From Ornithodoros turicata (taxonomy: Eukaryota > Arthropoda > Arachnida > Ixodida > Argasidae): a stretch of 64,000 nt of DNA. Of the stretch, positions 1-9,964 are shown piece after piece. How positions within the stretch are numbered: position 1 is the stretch's first letter; every line of letters begins with the position of its first letter. The stretch lies in NCBI RefSeq assembly GCF_037126465.1, contig NC_088203.1:103929409-103993408 (forward strand). Direction: 5' to 3'. Under the pieces are notes generated by a model that was not told the DNA's origin, did not search any database, and saw nothing but the letters and a program-made list of their open reading frames with translations. The translations under genes and the position numbers were made by a program.

Positions 1-82
1 TTAAATCCTGTTTTTCCTTATATGAATCGGGAAGTAAATATCGGGCATAATTGAGTATAACCCTGAAAAGTCAGGTCCTAAC

Positions 83-297
83 TACAGGGTGTTCAAAATT
101 AAGCTTTCACGGGCGCTACGCAAACACAGCGATGACAGGAAACCGGATGATAACTTTACGCTACTTGTGTAAGAAACAGGTGCTGCTAATTATGTAGCAC
201 TTGTTCCTTACTCAAGGAACAGAAAAAGTAGCACCAGTTTTCTTTTGTTCGCCTATTTATAAGGTGCTAGTGAAAGCTTAATTTTGAACACCCTGTA
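83..297. mobile_element. Tc1/mariner-like MITE with 28-bp TIRs
   Basis: TACAGGGTGTTCAAAATTAA... at 83-110 is repeated exactly inverted at 270-297. The ends start with TA, the target preference of Tc1/mariner elements, and the CAGGGTG terminus is common in that superfamily. At about 215 bp with no coding capacity it must be non-autonomous. Confidence 0.7.
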
Positions 298-740
298 TTA
301 CTGAAACATGGAAAGCTGTCCAAAATCTTGCGCTGCTCAAGGTTGGAATGTGTTTGAAGAGTTCTGTTACAAGGATGGACGGTACACTAATGCGTCCAGA
401 AGAATTTTCGATACCTGCAGGTTCAATGAGGAGGTGCATATACTACCGCTATAAGAAACAGTGACAACGGTGTTAGACTACTTTGGTTCAAAATTAGCGC
501 AATTACTGATACGTTTAGAAAATTCAGAGTCAGTTGAGTCTTTCTTTATATTGTTGGTTGTTCGTATGGGTGCCGGCTGGCCTGCTTGTGAACCTCCACA
601 CTTTAAGGGGATAGAATCATCAGCAGAGCTTCTGCATTAACGGAAAGAGTTGGTGGTGTACAAGAGATAAACTGATGTTCTGAGGCTGGAACAATATAGA
701 AGGGACAGATAGAAACAAAGCCTCAAATTGCCTAAGAAAT

Positions 741-830
741 CAATGATGAAAGATGAAAGTCGCTGAAAAGGTTAGCTAGCTGTAGGGATCGAACCCACAT
801 CATCTGGATTGCCGGTCCAGGGCTTTACCA
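741..830 (-). mobile_element. tRNA-derived SINE head, reverse copy
   Basis: On the minus strand this reads TAGAGCC-like A-box sequence, CTGGACCGGCAATCCAG (an anticodon-arm-like hairpin), GGGTTCGATCCC (B box) and then a tail with GACTTTCATC. It is an inverted copy of 976-1074, with 2-4 differences. A real tRNA is unlikely because position 33 is C and the acceptor stem does not close. Confidence 0.6.
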
Positions 831-975
831 ATTTTGAACACCCTGTAGTTAGGAGTAGGACCTGACTTTTCAGGGTTATACTCGATTATGCCCGATATTT
901 ACCTCCCGATTCATATAAGGAAAAACAGGATTTAACCAGGTATTTCCATGAAAACTGCTCGTCCGGGGGAATCCC

Positions 976-1074
976 TGGTGGTGGTGGTAGAGCCCTGGAC
1001 CGGCAATCCAGAAGATGTGGGTTCGATCCCTACAGCTAGCTAACCTTTTCAGTGACTTTCATCTTTCATCATTG
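976..1074 (+). mobile_element. tRNA-derived SINE head, forward copy
   Basis: GTGGTGGTAGAGCCCTGG, an anticodon-like hairpin and the B box GGTTCGATCCC at about 1020-1030 are followed by a GACTTTCATC tail. Together with the reverse copy at 741-830 it makes a large inverted repeat around the right arm of the preceding element. Confidence 0.6.
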
Positions 1075-2405
1075 TTCGTGTAGTTGCGACAGATGAAACG
1101 TGATGCAGGTCTTTGGAATGTTTCGAGGCTAGATAGTTTGTTGAGGACAGAGAATGCTATGTGGATACCATGTGATGCAACAAGATCAGAGATGGGTATG
1201 GTAAAACGGTAAGAGGTATGGGCTGCGGAGGAGGGTGGTGAGGAGGGTGCCTCATTAATGTTGCATACGGCAAGGCAAGGTGGCATTAAGTTGACATCCA
1301 CCATTTCGTAGGTGCAGTATCTGGTGGCGGACCACTTTTTGTAATGAGTGTTTGTAGTATGCTTTGACCGCCGAGGTAAGGACAGGTTTAATAATGGTAG
1401 GTTTCACGATTTTGGGGTGACTGGAGAGGGGATTGGAATCTTGACAAACATATTTCCAACATGAGACCTTTAAGGTTATGTCTATAGGAATCTAAGGAAA
1501 CTGTCAGTTGATATCTCAGTTGTAAAGAGTTAATTTGTTGGAAGTGGGTTGAGCCAATGAGGACATCTGTCGCAACAGGCGGGGGGCCGGGAGTGCATTG
1601 TCAACGCATCGGTTTATAAGTGATTGTTAAGCGGTGGTTGGCTGGGTTAAGCGATTTCACCCAACTTTGGGAGCTATGGAGGACTATGCAAATGCCTTTA
1701 GACTGCATGAAGAGACAGGTGCTGAAGGAAATCACTGTTGAATTGAGATAGTGTGAGAAGGTCTAGAAAGGAGATGACAGACTAGATTTAAGAGGGGCTG
1801 GTGTCTACTTTTTGTCCCCAGGAGGACAAGTGGGAAATTGTGGGACAGAGGTCAGCACTTGCAACCCCCGCTCCCTTTGCTCACTTACTCCTTGCTGAGA
1901 TCAGCATTTGCTCATTCACTCCCAGCTTGGCTCTGAGTTTACTCACTCATTCGTCACATTGAGCATGAGTGAGCATGCGTACAAGTGTGAATTTTTGTTT
2001 GGTATATCGCATTCCTCTGTGTAGCAGCTGCGAGGCGGTAGTTTGGAGATTTTCGTTACTGCTCACCACAGGTCTCTGTTTGTCATTCACCCCCTGCTCA
2101 GCTACTCCATATCCCCACTCACTTCCCGCTCAACTATGCGTTTGCTCACCCATGCTCAACTCGTTCGCTACATTGAGCATGAGCATTTTGCCAAGGTATG
2201 CTCCTAGGTCGAGTGCTGGTCCTGCGTCTTTCGTTCATCTGTCTTCTTGTTTAATTGCGCGTATAAACCACGAATTCCTTCTCAGGAATGCTACGGCATG
2301 ACTTCCCATGGTAACAATTTCGATCGATTTAACTTTCGTACCTCTCTGGCTGTGCAAATCACTATGAAAATATTGACCACATTAGGTAAAAATGATAACG
2401 TGACT
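1075..2405. other. No gene seen; low-complexity TCACTC-rich patch
   Basis: The only open frames are short. One on the minus strand (1059-1304) has no recognisable motif. At about 1855-2190 the DNA is rich in irregular TGCTCACT / CACTCACTC / TGAGCATGAG units, a degenerate simple repeat. Nothing suggests an RNA gene. Confidence 0.5.
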
Positions 2406-2411
2406 TTTATT
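2406..2411 (-). promoter_or_regulatory. AATAAA polyadenylation signal of NOP58
   Basis: TTTATT on the plus strand reads AATAAA on the minus strand, about 50 nt downstream of the NOP58 stop codon. This is a normal distance for a short 3' UTR. No long A tract follows on the minus strand, so a recent retrocopy tail is not visible. Confidence 0.55.
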
Positions 2412-2459
2412 GGCATAACATCTCGCTTCGAGACGATTTTCTTAAACCAAGCTTCTGCT

Positions 2460-4271
2460 TCATTCATCCTCCTCTGTCTGCTTCGACTTTTTCTTTTTCT
2501 TCTTCTTTGGGGTGACAGGCTCTGCCTTGACCACCACTTCATCCTCTTGGGCTTCCTCTTCACCTGTACTTGCAGCTTTCTTCTTCTTTTTCTTCTTCCC
2601 AGGTGTTTCTGTGTCTTGCTCTACTGCAGCACTTTCTGACACCTTTTTCTTTTTCTTCCCCGATGTCTCTACCTTCACCTCAACATGCTCCTCCTCTGCT
2701 TCTTCACCATTGCTGGCTTCACTTTTCTTCTTCTTTTTCTTTTTTCCTGGCGTTTCACTAGCTACCTCTTCATCCACACTTTCAGAAAGCTTCTTCTTCT
2801 TTTTCTTCCCAGAGGTAGGTGGTTCTTCTTCCTCTTCTGTGGAGACCTTTTTCTTCTTTTTTGGCTTTTGTTCTTCTCCATCTTCAACCTTCACCTTCTT
2901 CGTAGGCTTTTCGTCCGCGGCTTCATCCTCGAATTTCCGCTTCTGCGCCGACGTAGGCAACGTGGAGTCAGCCCCGCTGTGGTACTCCTGGAAGGTACTC
3001 TTGTTCTCATACCGCTCCCACTTCGCTTTCGCTTTCCCGGTACCGCTTATCCTACGGGTTCCGCCCTCTTCGAGTACCTTTAGCCGACACTCCAACTTGG
3101 CTCTGTGCTCGAGACCGAGTTCCGTACTGGTACCCTCGTCGCCGAGAGCATCCACTCTTGTTGCCAGGGCGGCTTTGGCAGCCAACATTCGAGACATCTT
3201 TCCTTTGAGGCGTTGTGTACTCTGTCCAATCAGCTGTGCATGGTAGATGAGTCCATATTTTGGAGTGTCGTGTTTAGTCTTCAGTGCACGGAACAGTGCC
3301 TTCTCCGCACCGAGGATCTGCACCGTGGATGCCGGGTGCTTTGCGAGACTTAGTAGCGAGCCGGCGTGTGAAATCAGCCGAGCCCCAACGAGGTCTCCCA
3401 CTAATATTGTTAGGTTGGGAGCGATAGCCATCATTCTGTTTTTGAGATACTCATACAACTGCGCTCTGTAGGTGCTCATCTGCAACACTTCTTCGCACAG
3501 ATGGAGAATGTTTCGAATGTCTTCTTCGGAAATCTCGGTTCCCATTGATACTTCAGCGAGCTCCTTGACTTTGGCTTCTTGGTCTTCGGGCAGGATTTCG
3601 GAGAGGTCTGTCGTGATAGCATTTGTACGGATTCCCACGGCTTTGACTGTGTTGACATACTGCATATTGTCCGTGACTACCTTGGAAAGTTCAGGGAAGT
3701 GCCAGCCGTACCATTCTTTACATCGCATGATGTAGTTGTTAAGTTCTTTGTCAAGATCATCTAGCAAAGACACAGCTTGAATGATCATGGTGTCTACCTT
3801 GTCGGGGCTGAACTTCAGCTTGTAACGAGAGAGGCTATGAGCAAGGCCGAGTGCCATGGCTGTCATCTCCTTCTTAGGCAGACCTGTAATAAGGCTTTCG
3901 GCTTGTGACCTAATACACCGCATAAGTTCTTGAATAGACGAGTTGGCAACGCAACTGATTTCGAACTTTTCTCTGATAACGGACCCCAACTTGGCGTCTG
4001 CAACGGCGAGACTTTCGTGTGCTTCGGTTGCAACTACCTTCTTTAAGACTTTCTTCAAGCTTTTACTCATCTTGCCTTCGATAGCGGACGTGGCGGCTGC
4101 GAGGGCTTGGGTCATGTCTTCAAATTTATGAAAATGCTTCAGTTTCACGACGCGGGAAGCCTTGTCCGGTGTCTCGAAGTCTTTGTATAGGTTGTCTGTT
4201 GCCTGAAGTTTCTTCTCGTCCAGAACTTTGAAGATAGCATAGCCCGCAGGCGATTCAAACAATACCAACAT
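2460..4271 (-). CDS. NOP58: NOP58 / Nop5 box C/D snoRNP core protein, single exon, 603 aa
   Basis: Core protein of box C/D snoRNPs, which guide 2'-O-methylation and processing of pre-rRNA in the nucleolus; in the family it pairs with NOP56 and binds 15.5K/SNU13-loaded snoRNA. The start MLVLFESPAGYAIFKVLDEK is the family's N-terminus (NOP5NT, about residues 1-65). A NOSIC region follows (about 155-215, with DKVDTMIIQAVSLLDDLDKE), then the Nop domain (about 250-400, with MMAIAPNLT, LVGARLI and GAEKALFRALK). The C-terminal ~135 residues are five lysine runs separated by acidic stretches, ending KSKQTEEDE. At 603 aa it is longer than the human (529) and yeast (511) proteins, entirely through this tail. 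An in-frame ATG at 4445 would add 58 unrelated residues; I chose 4271 because homology begins there and the context is AAG-ATG. No intron interrupts the frame, although vertebrate NOP58 has many. Identity is near certain; whether this is the native locus or a retrocopy is open. Confidence 0.96.
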   Translation of the reverse strand: MLVLFESPAGYAIFKVLDEKKLQATDNLYKDFETPDKASRVVKLKHFHKFEDMTQALAAATSAIEGKMSKSLKKVLKKVVATEAHESLAVADAKLGSVIREKFEISCVANSSIQELMRCIRSQAESLITGLPKKEMTAMALGLAHSLSRYKLKFSPDKVDTMIIQAVSLLDDLDKELNNYIMRCKEWYGWHFPELSKVVTDNMQYVNTVKAVGIRTNAITTDLSEILPEDQEAKVKELAEVSMGTEISEEDIRNILHLCEEVLQMSTYRAQLYEYLKNRMMAIAPNLTILVGDLVGARLISHAGSLLSLAKHPASTVQILGAEKALFRALKTKHDTPKYGLIYHAQLIGQSTQRLKGKMSRMLAAKAALATRVDALGDEGTSTELGLEHRAKLECRLKVLEEGGTRRISGTGKAKAKWERYENKSTFQEYHSGADSTLPTSAQKRKFEDEAADEKPTKKVKVEDGEEQKPKKKKKVSTEEEEEPPTSGKKKKKKLSESVDEEVASETPGKKKKKKKSEASNGEEAEEEHVEVKVETSGKKKKKVSESAAVEQDTETPGKKKKKKKAASTGEEEAQEDEVVVKAEPVTPKKKKKKKSKQTEEDE

Positions 4272-4720
4272 CTTGACGCGAACAACGAAATCACGACAAA
4301 ACAATACGAAAAGTTTACTACAACACGTGCGATGCAGCGAAAGCAGCCATAACAGTTGGCGTGCGAAACGGCGGATACGGAAGTGCGGAAATGCGTAAAA
4401 TGCAGTCGTGACCGCCGTGGTCGTGACGTTTCCTGGCCGGTTCACTATTATAGATTACGAACACAGCAAATGTAACCGCAATTACAACATTTATAAATAT
4501 TTTAAACCTTGATTTACACTGTTGAAACGCATGTTAGGTGTTGTTATGAAATGAACGCGTTGCAGACGACGGAAAGAAGACGCCGGCGCCATTTTCAACC
4601 GCGCGGAGTTTGGTAGTATTGCCAGTATTGCTGTTCGTGCGATGATTTAGCTACAACTTGACAACGAGGAAACTCAACCCGGCGCAGAGACATCGATGTG
4701 AGTGTAAAATATTTTGAGAA
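4272..4720 (-). promoter_or_regulatory. Putative NOP58 promoter / 5' UTR, possibly divergent
   Basis: The sequence upstream of the NOP58 start is CpG-rich compared with its surroundings. It holds a palindromic E-box CACGTG at 4324-4329 (about 53 nt from the ATG), an ETS-like CGGAAGTG at 4378-4385, and a GC-rich patch with GCGCCATTTTC near 4585-4600 that resembles a YY1 site. E-boxes and ETS sites are common at ribosome-biogenesis genes; their use here is inference. On the plus strand, GTGAGT at 4698-4703 looks like a splice donor and could end a first exon of a divergent transcript. No downstream exon is recognisable. Confidence 0.35.
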
Positions 4721-5240
4721 AGACATTTAGTGTTGCTACATGTGTCAAGCACACACCGTTCATATGCGTTATACCCACTGAACTCAAAACTGCGCAAAGG
4801 ACAGTGAAGTTGCTGCTGCACGTGCATATGAAAGGTAGGATCATATGATACTTGTAATTGCTCTTATGTTTTCTCTATTTCCTTCTTGCATTCGTTCTGC
4901 TGGTGTGAATTGATATGAACGAGGGCATATGAGACTCCGTGGGTGCAAACGCGCTCGCATATATGTAATATTTGGGCTTGTTAGTACTTTGAATAGGGCA
5001 TCATACAAGAGCCCCGAAAAAGATACAGGTCCAGAGAGCCAACAATGTATGTTTTCAGGGCCGGCATCTCTTTCCGGCTCTGGCGGGGAACAGTGGGAAA
5101 TTTGCGCTCCCTTTTTCCCTCTTATTTTCCTTCTCTCTTCTGTCGTCCCAAAGCGAATTCCTCTTCCGGAAGGTATCTTTATGACGTGCCTTCAGTCGGG
5201 GCCGGAGGGGGGACTGCCCTCCCCCGTGCCCCCCTCCCCT
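4721..5240. other. No gene seen
   Basis: Unique-looking DNA downstream of the NOP58 promoter region. A 108-codon plus-strand frame (4929-5255) is proline/serine-rich with no motif. C- and G-rich runs occur at 5205-5245. Confidence 0.4.
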
Positions 5241-6870
5241 CAGTGGGAATGCTGACTACCGATGATCGGCCAGCCGTCGGCAGTCGGTCGGCAAACGACT
5301 TCATCAGCCAAGAATGATTGAAACAAGCATGGGCCAATGACACTAATAGAGTATGTTGGTCAACGGACGCTGGCCCCACAGCACACCCTGACACGTTGTT
5401 GATGTGTTGTTAAAGCCTTGGCATGCATCGTCTGGCCAACATCGGGTGGTAAACGCAAATAGATTCACCGAAAAGAATGCACAGCCACTCTTTTTTTCAG
5501 TAATAGCAAAACATATCACGAGATTTAAACCGAATCCTGTTCTCTACCCAAGTGGAAAGTGCTGACTGCCAACCGTCGGCCAGCGGTCGGTTCTTGGTCG
5601 GCATGTGACTTATTCGGCCACTGCACCTTGCACCAACGTCACTATGATGTTGCTCACAGTTGTTGGCGAATGACGTGTGGTGATTTGTGGGCAGGTTATT
5701 GAGAGTTTTGCATAATATAGGCGGACCAATGTCAGCCCTTCACTGCAAACAAACCCGAAAACAATGCAGCTGCTACTCGAAACAAAAAAAAGACGCTTTG
5801 ACAAAAAGTCGGATGACAGTTGGCCAACGACTCTTTCGACAAGCCAACGTTGGCGCAGTGTTGCATAGTGATAGGCAGAGGGAGGTTTTGCAAGACGTCG
5901 GCCAGGGAGCAGATAAATACCAAGAATGAGCTCGTTGGCGAAGCGCTTGCCAAGCACGGCTAGGTTGGGCAGCCATACTCTTGCAAAGCTTGGTCTGATC
6001 TCGGTTTTCCTTGGTGACATGGAAATGCAGAATGGTGCAGCACTGCATAAGTTCGACTTTCGATTGGCCAAGTGAATGTCTCAAACCAAAAGCAGTAAGA
6101 AACAGAGACGTTATCTTCATGGTGAACTAATACAACCAGCAATTCCTCATTTCGGTGTTATTTGTGCACGTGTCGACTTAAACTTAGACACCTCACCCTT
6201 CATTTTCACTCACACGCAAACAGGACTATTGAATTTGTGGAAGCTCACGAGATAACCTATGTATCTTATTTGTTCTTCCTCAGGAAAGAAATGCTTGTCC
6301 CTACCTAGAGTTGGCAATACGAGAAATGCAATTACTTTTCTTTGTGAGCTGTTTGATTCTATAGTGGTCTCGGGCATATTGCAAGCTTTTATGATTCTCC
6401 CCCTCTCTCTGTGTTTTGCACTTTGAAACGCCGTGTTCATTGTGGGAAATTTATGTGCTTTAATACGGCGTGTTCACTCTCCGTTGTGGGAAATATGAGC
6501 AACAAATAAAGAATGATAAATCGTTACCCTATGCCGCGAGACAATTGAGTATGAATAACGTTCATCCAACGTCGGTCCTATACTGCTCTATGACTGTGGG
6601 GCCCATGGTTGGCCCATCAATAAAAATAGATTGCTGGCTGGCGTGAAGCCAGGGAGACCCCGAGCTGCAACCAATCTCGGTTTTATGCTGGCACCACCTA
6701 CGTCCTATGTCATTTAGGTCGGGCATGTACGTTGGCCCAACCTCCAGCAGATTAAGTCGGGCCGCGTTAGGCCAACGTCAGTCCCCGACCTTGGCCCGGT
6801 CATCATTTACGTAGGTCGGGCCCAGAACTTTTAGTCTGACACTGTACATTGGGCCGACATTGTTTTTCCC
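5241..6870. repeat. Cluster of dispersed TCGGCCAAC / TTGGCCCAAC motif repeats
   Basis: A block of about 55 bp at 5251-5306 (gctgactacc...cggcaaacgactt) recurs in direct orientation at 5561-5613. Short GTTGGCCAACG / GGGCCAAC motifs recur at about 5815-5860, 6595-6615 and 6725-6790, and a related block is at about 12540-12655. This looks like decayed repeat families with subterminal GGCCAAC motifs; no class can be assigned. The longest frame (5610-6071, minus) is made of this repeat and is not called as a gene. Confidence 0.4.
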
Positions 6871-6982
6871 CTTGGGCTTTAGTCCCACTGTTTATTGGGA
6901 CGCAAAACACAGGTTAAAAATCTTTCGCACACACGTACTCTGTTCGAGGTTGAGTAATGACACGATGCTGACATAATCCGCA

Positions 6983-8240
6983 ATGAAAGCTGCGGAAGTG
7001 CCGATGCACCTGTTCCTATACTATTTGGGTGGCCTTAAACTGCAGCCAACAACCATACCGGTTTACATGATCACCCTGATTATTCCACAGTGTACCAGAA
7101 GAGCATTTGCGGTACGGCTCATGTCAAAGTTAACTAGAACACCGCTCCAGCCTGCGAAGCGGAAAGCGAGCTAACCTGGCAGCACCTAGCAGAAAACTAG
7201 AGATGGGACGAATCCAGAATTTTTACGAATCCGGATCCGAATCCAAGGAAGGTTCTGCGAATCCACGAATGTTACGAATCTCGAATCTTTCGAATGCTTT
7301 CTTTAAAAAGAGTTTAAAAAAACGAAAAAAGGAACATCTACTGAAAAGTGTTTTGAAGGAGAATATGATACACTTGTTTAATGAAAAAAAGAAAACTTCA
7401 GTTTTGGGAGAAAATATATCCATATATTTAACATATTGTTAATCGAGTACAAGAAATACATGAATTCTCGAGGCTGAATTAAATAAATAATAAATTAATA
7501 TAATAAATTAAATAAATAATACATTAAATAATAGTGCAGTTTTAGGAGAAAGTATACCTGTACAATTCTTCTTAAACATAATTTATTTAACACGTTGTTC
7601 AACGACCACAAGAAATACATAAGTTCTCACGTCTGAATTATTTCCATAAAACTAAGCAACTATCAAAAACAAAACCATGTTACTTTTAAACTTCTGATTT
7701 AGCAGTTCCTGCCTGAACTCTTTCAGTCTAAACCAATGTAAACAAACAAACAAACAAGAAAACACCCGTCGGCCAAAGAGGCTTTTGGCGGACTCCAGAG
7801 GCACCAATTTGAAAAAGAAACAAACAAACGTGATTGGTGGATTCAAAAGATTCGATTCGCCCTTTTTGGGCACTGGCATTCGGATTCCCGAATCTCGAAT
7901 CCTTCTCTAGGATTGGAGGATTCGCGGGTTCGATTGGCACATCTCCACAGAAAACGCCTTCATAATGAGGGTCACCCCTCCAACTGTAAACAGATTACGA
8001 AAACACCCTCTGCCGTTCCGGGTCGGCAGGCCGGGATGGCGTTCAAGTTAACTCTGATGCCAGCTGTACATATGTAGTGGCAACCTGTGTGATTATGTAA
8101 ACGGGCGTGGTTGTCAGTCGATCCAGCTTGTAGGAGCGGGTATATTTCGAGACTTGAAAGAGAGATACTAGAGGTGTAGCGCTAACTCTGGAATCCACTA
8201 TGTGTCGGTGTTGAATTGTTAATCTGGACCGCAAAGGAAT
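6983..8240. repeat. Diverged inverted arms around the hAT-type element
   Basis: About 7035-7130 (acaaccataccggtttacatgatcac...agttaact) and about 8045-8130, inverted (acaaccacgcccgtttacataatcac...agttaact), are diverged copies. The hAT-type element lies between them and has inserted in the older element. The outer limits are unclear. Confidence 0.4.
7198..7947. mobile_element. Non-autonomous hAT-type element, 750 bp, 8-bp TSD
   Basis: The 8-bp target duplication CAGAAAAC is exact at 7190-7197 and 7948-7955. Ends are TAGAGATGGGACGAATCC and, inverted, TGGAGATGTGCCAATCGA, an imperfect TIR of about 18 bp. Subterminal CGAATC/GATTCG motifs are repeated many times on both sides in opposite orientation, as in hAT elements where they bind transposase. 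The interior is AT-rich and has no transposase. Confidence 0.85.
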
Positions 8241-8747
8241 GGCACATCTAGGGGACAGAGTGTGTATGCAGTTTCCTCTTTGTCTTTGAAGCTCTTATAT
8301 GATGCCTTACCTAAAGATTCACACTACTGCATTGCGCTAACTCCTCACCTTGTCATCTTGCTTCTTCAACTAGCAAATGTCACGGATTCCTATAAATGGC
8401 ATCCTTTTCTAAAATCCTTGCCACCATAAACTTTGCTTCAAGCAAGAATTTAGCGTATGAATCTGGCCTCATTTATTTTTACAAATCTACCAACAAGTGT
8501 GTCAGCAGATTATTTCCACCACCGTCACATACAGCTAGGGTTTCTCGTTTTTGCAAAACATATTTTTTGAAACCTCCCGAAACGTGGCAAAAAAATGAGT
8601 GTGAAACCAAATTACGGTGATTCAAGCTTGAATTGGCTTATAACATCACGAGATAATGGGATACTACTCTTTGTCACCTGTCTTTGCCCTACCTCGTAAT
8701 TCCCCGGAAAATATAATTGCTGAAAATGAGAAAGCCTACTTATAACT

Positions 8748-9187
8748 AGGGAGTGACTTTTTCGGGTTAAATACCTTTCTCAGATTGTGGGGTAAAAATC
8801 GGGCGTTATTTTTAAATCTGTAATTCGGGGAGAAATCGGGCGATAATTGTGCCTTCGGGTGCTATCGGGTGTTTTTCTTTCTCCCCTTGTATATTAAGTC
8901 CTCCCTAATCTCTCTTTTTTTGGGGGGGAACGTGACCTTCCAGCGGTAATCCCCGAAGGGATAGACAGTGTTGACACACATGGGTGTATTGCTGGGAACG
9001 TAAGTGACCCATTCTTACATGTGTTACACGTGGCGACCTTTGTTCGTCTTCTGCGGAAACGTCACTTGAGGATTTCATAGTGACCGGAATTCGGGGAGAA
9101 ATCGGGTTTAACCCGAATTGGTCGGAGGTCAGTTTGGGGGGGGAAAGCCGGGCGGAATCGGGTTTAACCCGAAAAAGTCACTCCCTA
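8748..9187. mobile_element. hAT-type MITE, 440 bp, 25-bp perfect TIR, 8-bp TSD
   Basis: The TIR starts TAGGGAGTGACTTTTTCGGG and runs 25 bp, perfect at 8748-8772 and 9163-9187. The exact target duplication CTTATAAC is at 8740-8747 and 9188-9195. Internal GAAATCGGG motifs repeat near both ends. There is no coding capacity. The perfect TIR and TSD suggest a fairly recent insertion, younger than the 7198-7947 element. Confidence 0.9.
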
Positions 9188-9392
9188 CTTATAACCTGCA
9201 TCAACGACCAGAAAACTGTATGACGCGGCTTCTTTCGTTCAGTCTGTATTTATGTGGTTACAAAGACGATCCCACGGTTCCATTCCCAATGTGTTTTGCA
9301 CCTAGTTGGTGCATAGTGCATCTACAGATTTAAAAAAAAAAGTTTTTTTTTTTTTCGTGCCTGTTCCTGTACACTCTCTTTCCCGCATCGGT

Positions 9393-9475
9393 ACTGTGGC
9401 TATGAGTGGCATACAGACGTGGACAAATGGGGAGGGGACAGCAGGAAGGAGTGGGATATTGGAGAGGCTAGTATG
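9393..9475 (-). mobile_element. SINE tail fragment, reverse
   Basis: On the minus strand it reads TGTCCACGTCTGTATGCCACTCATAGCCACAG in two matching pieces, as at about 26960-27015. It is preceded on the plus strand by an A run and a T run (9330-9355). It is a 5'-less fragment of the same SINE family as 32590-32880 / 26828-27030. Confidence 0.45.
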
Positions 9476-9539
9476 CAACCTGGCCCTGTCAACACAGTTA
9501 GTGCTTCGATTGAACCAGTCACCTCCCAAGTTTTTAGCC

Positions 9540-9964
9540 TGACCTTGTAGCTACCACAGAGTGAATGCTGTACCCACTTGGCATACTTATGTGAATGATG
9601 TGGAAAAACACAAGAACAATGAAGCAGAATGTGAACTTTTATTAACTAATTCTAGGTAGCTGCATATGCCTTCATGTAGGGGGGCCCACTTTTGAGTTGA
9701 GCTCCCTCCTCAAAGAAGACGAATTTACCTAAGGCCTCTTTGCAGATGACCTGCATCCAATAGCTTTCGACGTTGAATACATAACACAAGCTGCGAGCCT
9801 AACGAACTAAATTGCCGAAACAGCTTCCTCTGGCTGAGTTCCAGATGCTTGGTCATTTATATGAAAGTGCCGTAAGTGACCAAGAATAATTACCAACAAA
9901 TTGCACAAATCCACTGCTGCTTGCTTTGCACACGGACCATTTTCCCCCCTCCACCAGCGCAACC
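9540..9964. other. No gene seen
   Basis: AT-rich, without long open frames or recognisable repeats. Confidence 0.4.

Larger units (their letters stand above)
1..934. mobile_element. Element with ~100-bp inverted arms, cut by the window start
   Basis: Positions 1-100 and 831-934 are inverted copies; the right arm has 6 extra bases (tcctac/tcctaa region). Both arms end inward with the 17-bp terminus of the mariner-like MITE (cagggtgttcaaaat). Between them are a complete MITE (83-297) and a reversed SINE head. The outer boundary on the left is off the window, so the true element ends and target duplication cannot be given. No transposase is present. Confidence 0.6.

Noticed and set aside
984..1043. 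True tRNA gene
   Set aside because: A and B boxes are present, but the acceptor stem does not pair, position 33 is C, and there is an inverted copy nearby; it is a SINE head.
2512..3246. 244-codon plus-strand frame rich in poly-Phe
   Set aside because: It is the antisense of the NOP58 lysine-rich tail; the Phe runs are AAG/AAA codons read backwards.
4272..4445. 58-residue N-terminal extension of NOP58
   Set aside because: It has no family homology; the conserved N-terminus starts at the ATG at 4271 and the extension lies in a promoter-like region.
5610..6071. 153-codon minus-strand frame
   Set aside because: It lies in dispersed GGCCAAC-type repeat DNA and has no motif or splice context.
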